From positions 1 to 21,471 of the forward strand of contig DATAAZ010000009.1 of the NCBI GenBank assembly GCA_036259875.1: a DNA stretch of 21,471 bases, given 5' to 3'. This DNA is from DATAAZ01 sp036259875. GTDB taxonomy: Bacteria > Actinomycetota > Thermoleophilia > Gaiellales > Gaiellaceae. This document shows positions 1-6,886 of the stretch, in pieces (positions within the stretch are counted from its first letter, which is position 1; every line of letters begins with the position of its first letter). A program made the translations under genes and the position numbers. The notes under the pieces were generated by a model. That model was not told the origin of the DNA. It did no database searches and was given only the letters and a program-made list of their open reading frames with translations.

Positions 1-548
1 ATGATCGCCGGCGGCCCGAGGAGTGCGCGCGCGATCGCAACGCGCTGGCGCTCGCCGCCCGAGAGCTTCGCCGGTGTGTGCCCAAGCCTGTGCCCGAGAC
101 CAACCCGCTCGAGCGCCTCGCGGGCGAGCTCGCGCCGCGCCCCTGGTGGCGTGCCGGTGTAGACCAAGCCGGTGGCCACGTTCTCGAGCGCAGTCATCCC
201 GTCGAGGAGGAAGAACCGCTGGAAGACGAAGCCGATCCGCGTGGCGCGCAGCCCCGCGAGCTCACCGTCCGTGAGCGCCGCGACGTCGTGCCCGTCGACG
301 CGGACGGTCCCCGAGGTCGGGCGCTCGAGCGTGCCCATGATGTGGAGGAGCGTCGATTTGCCGGACCCCGACGGGCCGACGACGGCGGCCAGCTCCCCGC
401 TTCGCACCGCGAGCGTGACGCCGCGCAGCGCCTCGACGGGTCCCCGGTACGTCTTCATGACGTCGCGGAGCTCGAGCACGACCGCGCCTGCGGCGAGCTC
501 CAAGCGAGTCGCGACCACGGACGGCGGCACGATCGACCGGGTGCTCAT
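1..548 (-). CDS. ABC transporter ATP-binding protein, MacB/LolD type (partial, C-terminus outside window)
   Basis: This is the nucleotide-binding subunit of an ABC export complex and would hydrolyse ATP at the inner face of the membrane. The 182 visible residues hold the Walker A motif GPSGSGKST (58-66), the Q-loop glutamine in VFQRFF (about 110), and the ABC signature LSGGERQ (162-168). The Walker B region lies beyond the window edge. The MKTYRG start of the fold and the LENV segment after the Q-loop are typical of the MacB/LolD/FtsE branch. It lies 109 bases after the adaptor gene on the same strand, so it is probably the third gene of that operon, with a permease expected next. The start is uncertain: the ATG at 548 has no clear ribosome binding site, and an in-frame GTG at 479 gives VLELRDVMKTY, the usual family start. 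Family assignment is firm; the substrate is unknown. Confidence 0.9.
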   Translation of the reverse strand, partial: MSTRSIVPPSVVATRLELAAGAVVLELRDVMKTYRGPVEALRGVTLAVRSGELAAVVGPSGSGKSTLLHIMGTLERPTSGTVRVDGHDVAALTDGELAGLRATRIGFVFQRFFLLDGMTALENVATGLVYTGTPPGARRELAREALERVGLGHRLGHTPAKLSGGERQRVAIARALLGPPAI

Positions 549-657
549 CCGCGCGGGAGGTCGCGGCGCGGCCGTTTCCGAAACGCTCGCTCGACCACTT
601 CGGCGAGCATTCCGACCCGGACGGCGTTCCCGCCGCTCCCGAAGGCCAGCGATCGCT

Positions 658-1812
658 TCATTCCGGAATCACCACCTTCGTTCCCGCACGGATCCCCTCG
701 CCGGTGATCTCAACGAGCCCGTCTGCGAAGAGGCCGGGTCGGACCCGCACGAGCCTCGTATTGTCGCCGTCCGCAACCTCGACCGCGTAGCCGCCACCCG
801 CGAGCGCGAGCAAGGCTGTCACGGGGACGGTGAGGACGTTCCTCCTCGTTTCGCGCGCGATTGCAACGTCGACGGGAGCCTGATCGAGGTTTCCGGTCGC
901 CCGCGCGTTGGGCACGGTGATCGTGACCTCGATGGTGGGCGTTCCGCCCTCGCCATTCGTTTCGGCGACCTTGCCGACATCGGCGATCCGCCCTCTGACG
1001 GCCCGGCCGTTCGGCATCTCGATCCGGACTGACTGGCCCTGCCGGACAAGCGTCTGGCGGCGGGCGTCGAGATCGACGGTCACGATGCGTCGCGTCGCAG
1101 ACGTATCCATGACGGTCGCGCCGGTGCCTATCTGCGACCCCAGCGCGGTCTTTAGTTCGCCGATCCGCCGCGGGCCGGGAAGGAAGACGGCCTCGTCCGG
1201 CTCGACCGTCCCGTCTTCGGTCACGCCCAAGTCGTCCTGCCACCGCCCGACGGCCGCCTCCGTCGCCCAATCGAACTCACGGTCGATCTCGATATCGCCG
1301 TCGGGGTCGTAGCCGAGCGTGACGAGGTTCTTCTCGAGCTGGCGGACGTCCTCACCTTCCACCCCCTCCGCGAGCGTCCGCCACAGGGGGTGGGAGCCGT
1401 AGAGAAGGACGACCGGCATCCCGTTCACGCGGTAGAGAACACCGCCTCGTCCGACGACGTCACCCTCCCTCGGGAGATTCGTGATCGTGCCCGCGAGCGC
1501 GCTCGCGAGCGGGCGCAAGTCGGCGAAACCGAGCGACCCCTCGAACGTGTCACGCGCGACCAGGTTCCGCCTCGTCACGGTGGCGGTGGCCGTCCGCGAC
1601 GCGGCACGGGAGGTCGCATCGTCGTCCGAGGCGGACGCGAAGGCGGCCCACGCCGCGACAGCCACCAGCGCGAGCGCGGCGGCGACGGCAGCAGGCCTCG
1701 CGGCCCGGTGGGCGAGCGAGCGCACGCCGCGCCGCTCGCCCGTCCGCTCCTCGCCTGCCTCACCGTCGCCCACCGGCGCTGCGAGCGTGCTCGTGTCGTC
1801 GCGCTCGCCCAT
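658..1812 (-). CDS. Membrane-fusion (HlyD/RND-type) efflux adaptor with peptidoglycan-binding insert
   Basis: This 384-residue protein is an extracytoplasmic adaptor for the ABC exporter encoded next to it. Residues 40-61 form one hydrophobic anchor after an acidic and arginine-rich N-terminal tail. Residues about 78-150 begin the barrel-sandwich part. Residues about 154-203 (EDVRQLEKNLVTLGYDPDG and on) form a peptidoglycan-binding_1-like helical domain. The rest (TVDLDARRQ, GQSVRIEMPNGRAVRGRIADVGKV, VPVTALLALAGGGYAVEV) is the beta-barrel and membrane-proximal part of membrane-fusion proteins. A longer reading frame extends upstream to 1992, but the ATG at 1812 is chosen because it follows the stop of the lipoprotein gene by two bases and avoids overlap. 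A peptidoglycan-binding insert in an adaptor beside a MacB-like ATPase is common in actinobacteria; the cargo is not evident. Confidence 0.85.
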   Translation of the reverse strand: MGERDDTSTLAAPVGDGEAGEERTGERRGVRSLAHRAARPAAVAAALALVAVAAWAAFASASDDDATSRAASRTATATVTRRNLVARDTFEGSLGFADLRPLASALAGTITNLPREGDVVGRGGVLYRVNGMPVVLLYGSHPLWRTLAEGVEGEDVRQLEKNLVTLGYDPDGDIEIDREFDWATEAAVGRWQDDLGVTEDGTVEPDEAVFLPGPRRIGELKTALGSQIGTGATVMDTSATRRIVTVDLDARRQTLVRQGQSVRIEMPNGRAVRGRIADVGKVAETNGEGGTPTIEVTITVPNARATGNLDQAPVDVAIARETRRNVLTVPVTALLALAGGGYAVEVADGDNTRLVRVRPGLFADGLVEITGEGIRAGTKVVIPE

Positions 1813-1814
1813 CG

Positions 1815-2411
1815 TCACTCGCTGAAGTCGGGCGGGTTCCGCTCGGGGCTGTACTCCCGGCACGCTTGCTCCGCCTCGCGATACTTGGGATCGCTCGGAT
1901 CGAAACCTTCGGCGCCGAACTCGAAAACGAATCCGCCGCCTTCTCCGTCGAACTTCGGATCGGGCATGTCGATGCCTTGCTCGCGCATGCACTTCGCGAA
2001 GGCGAGCATCTGCTCTTGCATGTTCTTCCGATCCTCTTCGCTCAGCTCCGGCGGCGGCCCCATCTCCGCGAGGTACTTCTCACACGCCTCGGACGCTTCC
2101 CGGAACTTGGCCGACTGGGGATCGAGACCCTGCTCGGGCTCGATTCGAAACAGGCCGTTCTCGTCCGGATCCGGGTGATCGATCCCGTGTTCGCGCATGC
2201 ACTGTGCGAACTTGAGCGCGCCCTCGCGCCGGTCCTCGGCGTCGTCGGACGCTTGCGATCCCTCGCGGCCTTCCGAGGAGGAATCGCCGAGCGAGGCGAC
2301 CTCGTTGCCCGCGCCTCCCTCGCCCCCGCCGCCACACGCCGAGAGGGCGAGGGTGAGGGCGAGCGCGGCGAGCACGACGCCCGCTACGCTCGCCCACCCT
2401 CTCAAGCTCAT
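1815..2411 (-). CDS. Secreted lipoprotein with two internal FAxCMRExGIDxPDP cysteine repeats
   Basis: The protein has 198 residues. A hydrophobic signal peptide ends in the lipobox LSAC, making C26 the lipidated cysteine, followed by a Gly/Ser-rich linker. The mature part is a tandem duplication. Unit 1 (about 68-114) has C71 in FAQCMREHGIDHPDP and C110 in ASEACEKY. Unit 2 (about 138-188) has C141 in FAKCMREQGIDMPDP and C184 in AEQACREY. The paired cysteines could form one disulfide per unit, or act with the Met and His residues as a metal site; neither is proven. The ATG at 2411 is preferred over the ATG at 2438 because AAGGAGG lies just upstream of it. It is the first gene of the operon with the adaptor and ATPase, so it probably acts as an accessory or substrate-binding component outside the cell. 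I recognise the repeat as recurring in actinobacterial lipoproteins but know no proven function. Confidence 0.85.
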   Translation of the reverse strand: MSLRGWASVAGVVLAALALTLALSACGGGGEGGAGNEVASLGDSSSEGREGSQASDDAEDRREGALKFAQCMREHGIDHPDPDENGLFRIEPEQGLDPQSAKFREASEACEKYLAEMGPPPELSEEDRKNMQEQMLAFAKCMREQGIDMPDPKFDGEGGGFVFEFGAEGFDPSDPKYREAEQACREYSPERNPPDFSE

Positions 2412-2482
2412 ATGACCTCCTTCCCTCGGATTGCCCATGGCAAGGAGGAGATCAGGGGCCGGTGAGAGGGGCCTGAACGCGA

Positions 2483-2504
2483 GCTAAGAGCTCGCTAAGA
2501 GCTC
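2483..2504 (-). promoter_or_regulatory. 11-bp tandem direct repeat, probable response-regulator (OmpR/PhoB-type) operator
   Basis: Two exact head-to-tail copies of GCTAAGAGCTC lie at 2483-2493 and 2494-2504, 72-93 bases upstream of the lipoprotein start. On the coding strand each copy reads GAGCTCTTAGC, and a degenerate third unit (CGTTCAGG) may follow. An 11-bp period is the classic spacing of OmpR/PhoB-family DNA boxes. The repeat also contains the stop codon of the broken histidine kinase next to it, which fits an old two-component locus reading into the export operon. No convincing -10/-35 pair was found nearby. Confidence 0.5.
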
Positions 2505-2765
2505 ACGACTGGTAGCGCGAGTCGGAGCCGAGCACTGCCTCCGTCCGCGCGCTCGGCACGCACGGAGCCGCCATGCAAATCGGCGACCTGCCGGACGATC
2601 GCGAGCCGGATCCGGGCAGGCCGCGCGTCCCCAGTGAGCGGTAGAAACGGTCGAAGACGTGCGGGAGGTCGGCCTCGGCGATCCCGGGCGCCCGGTCGCA
2701 AACCGAGGGCACCGGCAGCCACGGGGTAGTCACCCTGACCGCCGATACGAGGGCGGCGCCGCCGC
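2495..2765 (-). pseudogene. Sensor histidine kinase, C-terminal ATPase-domain remnant (frameshifted)
   Basis: Two overlapping frames together spell the end of a HATPase_c domain. One frame gives VRVTT, then DRAPGIAEADLPHVFDRFYRS (G1 and F boxes) and GLPGSG. The other continues with LAIVRQVADLHGGSVRAERADGG and ends LPVVSS and a TAG stop. The break is in the G2 box: the normal GSGLGLAIV is reduced to GSG directly followed by LAIV, consistent with loss of about five bases. The G1 box reads DRAPGI rather than the usual DxGxGI. Upstream of about 2765 the kinase signal stops, so the N-terminal sensor, dimerisation domain and any response regulator are missing. It lies just upstream of the export operon on the same strand, so it was probably its regulator. 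Confidence 0.8.
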
Positions 2766-2794
2766 GCTGACCGCGTCGCCGCCCGCCCGCTCGA

Positions 2795-3269
2795 GTGCAT
2801 GACGGTTACGCCGACGTCCACGACATCTTCGGCGTCGAGCATCGGATCCTTGTCGAAAACGAGACGACCGGCGGCGTTGCCACGATGGTCGAGGCGACCC
2901 TTCCGGCCGGCACCGGATCGCCGCTTCACCCCGACGAGCGGGAGTCGCTCCGCTGGTACGGGAATTGAAGGGGCAATCGATTTTGAGACGGAAGGCGAGC
3001 GACGCACCATCGAGGCCGGCGACGTAATCTTCATGAAGCGGAACTCGCCTCACCGCTTCGCGAACACGGGCGACCGTCCCGCCCGAGCGCTCATGGTCGC
3101 GGTGCCTGGTGGGATCGAAGGTTTCTTCCGCGAGGCGGCTTCGGCCCTACGGGCCGCACCTCCGCTTCCATCGCCGGAGGCGCTGGGACGATTTACGGAG
3201 GTCGCGCAGCGCTACGGCATCGAAATCTCCGAAGCGTCGGCTCCTGCGAAGAGCCACCAAGCGACGTAA
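2795..3269 (+). pseudogene. Cupin-domain protein, frameshifted
   Basis: The first part is in one frame: ADVHDIFGVEHRILVEN, then TMVEATLPAGTGSPLHPDERESL and a TGA stop at 2966. The second part is in another frame: IEGAIDFETEGERRTIEAGDVIFMKR, then NSPHRFANTGDRPARALMVAV and a C-terminal helix ending RYGIEI. Joined, they make a normal small cupin: motif 1 (HPDE) lies before the break and motif 2 (GDVIFMKRNSPHRF) after it. The break is between about 2950 and 2968. No good start or ribosome binding site is visible before 2795, so the 5' end may also be lost. The gene resembles the intact cupin at 5395, including the C-terminal RYG segment. A single sequencing indel could also explain the frameshift. 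Confidence 0.75.
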
Positions 3270-3285
3270 GGCCGGCCCACCGTGG

Positions 3286-3429
3286 ATGGAGACGCTCGTA
3301 CCGGCCGAGCGATGCAACCTCCTCGCGGCGAAGCGCGGCGTCGTCTGGACGGACTGCCGCATGCTGGAGCCGCGTGCGCGCGAGATCGCCGACCGCATTT
3401 CTGCCGAAGCGCCGAACGAAACCGATTGA
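3286..3429 (+). CDS. Possible small open reading frame, unknown (47 residues)
   Basis: A short frame starting METLVPAERCNLLAAKRG and ending SAEAPNETD follows the broken cupin by 16 bases. Its codons are strongly biased to G or C at third positions, as in the real genes here, and the frame reads openly through the cupin's end. There is no good ribosome binding site and no family is recognised. It may be the 3' remnant of a lost gene rather than a real small protein. It ends one base before the stop of the convergent methyltransferase gene. Confidence 0.25.
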   Translation: METLVPAERCNLLAAKRGVVWTDCRMLEPRAREIADRISAEAPNETD

Positions 3430-3430
3430 G

Positions 3431-4234
3431 CTACGGAGCGCGCTGGCCCCAGCACTGCACGAGCGTGAACGTGGTACCCCAGCGGCCTGGCTCCTCGAGC
3501 TCGGCTTCGCCTTTCTTTCGAAGCTCCTTTAGCTCGTCGACCGTCACGATCGACAGGAGTCGCTGCTCCAAGGCTGTGGCGAACTGGAGCGGCAACGGCA
3601 GGTAGGGATGTCCCGGAGGAAGCGCCAAGACCTCGGCCCTGACGTTCCCTTCGATACCGAAGCCACGGACCAGGTCAAGCAGCTTGCGACCGGCCTGCAT
3701 GTCCCCGCCGGACCGCACGAACGACTGCCCGATGAGGTCGATCAGCGTCTCGAGCGCACGCGCAGGAGGATTGAAATGCCACGAGCTCACGTCCCACTCC
3801 TCCAGTACCACCGTGCCGCCCGGCCGGAGGAGTCGGACGTGGTTGGAGACCTGGTCTGGCCCACGACCCAGCGGTGCGATCTGGAACCGAGCGTGGACGA
3901 GGTCGAACGACGACGCCTCAAGCTTGCTGGCGAAGAGGTCGTCCTTCGTGAGCACAACATTGCGGAGGCCTTCCGCGTCCACGAACTGTCCGGCGGCGGC
4001 GAGCATCGCGTCGTCGATATCGGTCCCCACCACCTCGCCGTCGGGCCCGACCCACTCGCTGAGCAATCGGAGCCACCCGATCGCACCGCACCCGACGTCG
4101 AGGACCCGCGCGCCGTGACCTTCGCCGATCTCGTCGAGAAGCCGGCGCCCGCTCGGTTCCCACACCCGCGACTGGAGTTGCAGCCGCTCCAGCTCGGAGG
4201 GCTGATCCGCCAGCAGGTACGCCTGAGAAGGCAT
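3431..4234 (-). CDS. Class I SAM-dependent methyltransferase
   Basis: The 267-residue protein would transfer a methyl group from S-adenosylmethionine to an unidentified small molecule in the cytoplasm. Motif I is ARVLDVGCGAIGWLRLL (about 43-58), with the acidic ribose-binding residue in GTDIDDAM (D72), a motif II-like FDLVHARFQIAPLG (about 110-123), and the post-II segment LLRPGGTVVLEEWDVS (about 135-150). This is the UbiE/methyltransferase_11-25 fold with a C-terminal cap region. The reading frame extends far upstream, but the ATG at 4234 is chosen because AAGGGGAG lies at the right distance before it and conserved sequence (MPSQAYLLADQPSELERLQ) begins there. It stands alone, convergent with the small frame at 3286. 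The substrate cannot be told from the sequence. Confidence 0.85.
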   Translation of the reverse strand: MPSQAYLLADQPSELERLQLQSRVWEPSGRRLLDEIGEGHGARVLDVGCGAIGWLRLLSEWVGPDGEVVGTDIDDAMLAAAGQFVDAEGLRNVVLTKDDLFASKLEASSFDLVHARFQIAPLGRGPDQVSNHVRLLRPGGTVVLEEWDVSSWHFNPPARALETLIDLIGQSFVRSGGDMQAGRKLLDLVRGFGIEGNVRAEVLALPPGHPYLPLPLQFATALEQRLLSIVTVDELKELRKKGEAELEEPGRWGTTFTLVQCWGQRAP

Positions 4235-4716
4235 CTGCACGCTCCCCTTAGGAAACGGCTCGAAGGACGGCACCGAGGTTAACTCATCGCCGCTCACCGA
4301 ACTCGCGCGTGGCTCGCCGCGCACTCGACGACGCCGATCTGCGGAGCGGTTATCGACCGCGAATGGACGTCGATCAACCATGCGGACGCGTACGTCGACT
4401 ACCTGTTCCCAACGGGCATGAAAGATTGACGCGAGACGCCGGCAACCGCGGCGTCGTGGTTCGCCGTGGCATCGCCCGGCGAGCGGGCCGAGTTCACCAC
4501 CGTCACGCTGCGGGAGATGCTGGTCGCGACCGCGCGTTCGCCGGCGCCCGAACGCGGAAAGCGGCCTGCGACGAGCGCCGTAGGCCGCCGACAAACTCCG
4601 CGCGATTGGGCAGCACTAACGTCGTCCCCGCGACCGCCAAATCACGGTCTCTCGTTGTCGCACATCCCTGCCTCCGAGTCAGCGGGATGCCGATTCGCGC
4701 AAACGCCTGCGGGTTG
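4235..4716. other. Intergenic region with a short coding-like relic and a hairpin
   Basis: No complete gene is seen between the methyltransferase and the TetR gene. A plus-strand frame from about 4310 to a TGA at 4427-4429 (ending DAYVDYLFPTGMKD) has the GC-rich third positions of real genes but no start and no family I recognise; it may be the tail of a lost gene. A hairpin with 7-bp arms GCGGCCT (4561-4567) and AGGCCGC (4582-4588) and a 14-base loop could be a weak terminator for the TetR transcript. Confidence 0.4.
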
Positions 4717-5325
4717 CTACCCGGTGTCTCCGACTGCGGTCCGTACAGCCTCGGCCATGAGACGCGCCGAGGCCGCGTCGCTCAGGCCCTCTCTCGTGAG
4801 CCGTCGCCAGGTCCAGAAATCGAGTGCGAGCGCGACGACGGCGTGCACCTCGCGCCGCGGCCTTCCGCCCTCGACGAACCCGGCGGCGAGAGCCTGCGCG
4901 AGCTCGGCTGCCCTGGCGTCGGTCGTGCGAGCCATCAGCGAATCGAGCGCCGGGACGCTTGCGCGGTCGCGCCGGATGTTCGCCGACATGCGTTCGGTGC
5001 GCCGGTACCAGCGGTAGAGCCGGCGGAGCATGGCCTCCAGCCGCTCGCCGGCGTCGGCGATCGCGAGAGCCGCCGTCGGATCGGGGGGCGGGTTCTCAGC
5101 AAGGAAGTGGCGTTGGCAAGCGGCGAAGAGCTCATACTCGTCCGGGAAGTTCTTGTAGACGGTCAGCCGCTGCACGCCGGCACGGCGCGCGATCTCCGCG
5201 ACAGTCGTCCGGGCGGGGCCGACCTCCTCGTGCAGTTCGGCAGTCGCGGCCGCAATGCGCCGACGCGTCTCCCGTTGGCGTTCGGCCCGGGCTCGTAACT
5301 CGTACTTCCGCTTTTGAATTGACAC
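4717..5325 (-). CDS. TetR/AcrR-family transcriptional regulator
   Basis: This 202-residue one-component repressor has a basic N-terminal arm (QKRKYELRARAERQRETRRR). Its DNA-binding helix-turn-helix reads TTVAEIARRAGVQRLTVYKNF (about 40-60), which matches the TetR_N pattern. A helical ligand-binding and dimerisation domain follows (about 75-200). The chosen start is a GTG at 5323-5325, since no ATG lies before the HTH in frame; the ribosome binding site before it is weak. It is divergent from the cupin gene at 5395 with 69 bases between them, which is the usual arrangement of a TetR regulator with its target. A partial palindrome in that gap could be the operator. The ligand is unknown. Confidence 0.9.
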   Translation of the reverse strand: MSIQKRKYELRARAERQRETRRRIAAATAELHEEVGPARTTVAEIARRAGVQRLTVYKNFPDEYELFAACQRHFLAENPPPDPTAALAIADAGERLEAMLRRLYRWYRRTERMSANIRRDRASVPALDSLMARTTDARAAELAQALAAGFVEGGRPRREVHAVVALALDFWTWRRLTREGLSDAASARLMAEAVRTAVGDTG

Positions 5326-5377
5326 CTCGTTCGTCGAATATTAGCCTCCCCCTCGCTTTCGATAAACATCGTGTTCA
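5319..5377 (+). promoter_or_regulatory. Candidate promoter and TetR operator in the TetR-cupin gap
   Basis: The gap between the divergent genes holds a dyad at 5363-5377: AACA (5365-5368), TCG, TGTT (5372-5375), with a matching T and A two bases out. A TTGACA box at 5319-5324, overlapping the TetR start, could be the -35 of the cupin promoter, with TAGCCT 17 bases downstream as a poor -10. The dyad would lie downstream of that promoter and upstream of the cupin ribosome binding site. The dyad is short and imperfect. Confidence 0.35.
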
Positions 5378-5394
5378 CCGAGGAGGAGTTCCGG

Positions 5395-5892
5395 ATGCCG
5401 ACGGTTACACAGCACACGCTGCGAACAGAGGAAACGGAGCGCGCTGACTTCCCGCGGCTGGGAAACCGTTACGTCCTCCGCGCCGAGAGGTCCGACGGGC
5501 GCTTCGCGCTCGTCGAACAGACGATCCCGCCGCGCGCACTCGCCGCACCGATCCACACGCACCAGCGCGAGGACGAGTATTCGTTCGTTCTCGCAGGCCG
5601 TCTTGGGGCACAAATCGGGGACGAGGTGGTCGAGGCCGGGCCGGGGGACCTGATACTGAAGCCGCGCGGAATCCCGCACGCCTACTGGAACCCGGGCGAC
5701 GAGGAGACACGTCTGCTCGAGATCATCTCGCCCGGTGGCTTCGAGCAGTACTTCGCCGACCTCGCGCCCGAGCTCGGACGCCCGGGTGAGCCCGACGTCG
5801 ATGCGCTTGCTGAGATCCGGGCGCGCTACGGGCTGACGATGGAGATGGCGAGCCGTCGGCGGCTCCTCGAGGAGCACAGACTCGAGGCGTAG
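5395..5892 (+). CDS. Cupin-domain protein (single-domain, metal-binding)
   Basis: The protein has 165 residues and a conserved beta-barrel. Cupin motif 1 is PIHTHQREDEYSFVLAGRLG, with H54, H56 and E61 as likely metal ligands; motif 2 is PGDLILKPRGIPHAYWN, with H95. The full ligand set suggests a bound divalent metal, so it could be a small dioxygenase, isomerase or sensor; the fold alone does not decide. A C-terminal helical tail (DVDALAEIRARYGLTME) also occurs in the broken cupin at 2795. The ATG at 5395 is preferred over an upstream GTG at 5371 because AGGAGGAG lies seven bases before it. The gene is divergent from the TetR gene and is its likely target. Confidence 0.88.
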   Translation: MPTVTQHTLRTEETERADFPRLGNRYVLRAERSDGRFALVEQTIPPRALAAPIHTHQREDEYSFVLAGRLGAQIGDEVVEAGPGDLILKPRGIPHAYWNPGDEETRLLEIISPGGFEQYFADLAPELGRPGEPDVDALAEIRARYGLTMEMASRRRLLEEHRLEA

Positions 5893-5915
5893 ACGCCGTG
5901 GCAGGCGTCGTCGGG

Positions 5916-6056
5916 CATGGCCTCGAGCAAGGGCGCGTAATCCGAGCCGGCGCGAATCCGCGCCCACGCCGCGTGCTCGCTCCGATCGCGCGCCTCGCTT
6001 GCTTTGCGGATCTCGACGACCAGGTCGAGGCATGCCGGCGTGCGTTCGCGAGCGAG
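5916..6056 (-). pseudogene. Possible gene relic resembling an internal segment of M32 carboxypeptidases
   Basis: Between the cupin and the next gene, the minus strand encodes VVEIRKASEARDRSEHAAWARIRAGSDYAPLLEAM (given here as VVEIRKASEARDRSEH, then AAWARIRAGSDYAPLLEAM). This resembles the helical segment of M32 (Taq-type) carboxypeptidases, where a run of Ala/Glu-rich helix is followed by W-x2-AR-x2-SDF and P-x-L. Third positions are GC-rich as in real genes. The resemblance stops on both sides, no start or active-site HEXXH is present, and the match is from memory. The rest of 5893-6302 holds nothing recognisable. Confidence 0.28.
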
Positions 6057-6302
6057 ACCCGGCGGACCGTCGTGCGCGGGCGTCACCTCGAGAGCGAGAG
6101 CCAGGGCAAAAGCGTCACCAGCTGGACTCATCCGAAACCGCCGTGTTGGACCTTTGCGCAATGCCAGGTCTTCGGCACGATCGAGGCGTGCAACCGCTCG
6201 TGCGGAGTGCCGGAGGCAGCACGCTGCGCGTCGTCCGTCGCGAAAGGCGAGCATGGCACGACGAAGCCGCGCCATACTCATGTCCAGAAAACGGGAGGCT
6301 GG

Positions 6303-6824
6303 ATGAGCCAACGTTCCACCAAAGACGCGGCCTCGCCGGCCGCGACGCCTGACGACTTCGACTTTCTCTTCGGGAGCTGGCGCATCCATAATCGCCGGCT
6401 CGACGATCCCCTCGGTGAGTCGGAGTCCTGGTCCGAGTTCGAGGCGAGCTCGGAGGCTTACCCGATCCTCCGGAGGCTCGGCAACGTGCAGACGTACGAC
6501 GCGCCGGAGTTCCCCGGCCGCCCCGGCTTCCAGGGATACGCGCTCCGCCTGCTCGACTCCGAGACCGGGCTGTGGCGTATCTGGTGGGCGTCGACCGCCG
6601 GGCATGGCCGGCTCGACTCACCGGTCATGGGGCGCTTTCGTGACGGCGTCGGGCAGTTCGATGGCAAGGACGTCGTCGACGGCCGCGAGGTGCACGTCCG
6701 CTTCCTCTGGACGGACATCACTGACACGTCCGCGCACTGGGAGCAGTCGTTCTCGTTCGACGGCGGCGAGACCTTCATGCTGAACTGGATCATGCACCAC
6801 GAGCGCGTGACCAATCGCGCCTGA
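6303..6824 (+). CDS. DUF1579-like conserved protein
   Basis: This is a 173-residue cytoplasmic protein with no signal peptide or membrane segment. It begins with the family hallmark FDFLFGSWRIHNRRL (19-33), where a short FDxLxGxW motif leads into a lipocalin-like beta-sheet. Tryptophan-rich strands follow (GLWRIWWAS about 89-97, VHVRFLWTDI about 130-139, MLNWIMHHERV about 159-169). The alternation of strands fits a small calycin-type barrel that could hold a hydrophobic ligand. The reading frame extends upstream, but the ATG at 6303 is chosen because GGGAGG lies just before it and conserved sequence starts after it. No enzymatic residues are evident, and neighbours give no clue to the role. 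Confidence 0.75.
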   Translation: MSQRSTKDAASPAATPDDFDFLFGSWRIHNRRLDDPLGESESWSEFEASSEAYPILRRLGNVQTYDAPEFPGRPGFQGYALRLLDSETGLWRIWWASTAGHGRLDSPVMGRFRDGVGQFDGKDVVDGREVHVRFLWTDITDTSAHWEQSFSFDGGETFMLNWIMHHERVTNRA

Positions 6825-6886
6825 TCGAGAACGACGTAGCGGCGAACCTCCGTCGAACTGCGAGGCGTGCAGCGGCGGGCGCATCG

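Noticed and set aside
5898..6302. Upstream extension of the DUF1579-like frame to 5898
   Set aside because: The extension shows no family sequence, and GGGAGG before the ATG at 6303 together with the conserved FDFLFGSW start point to the shorter form.
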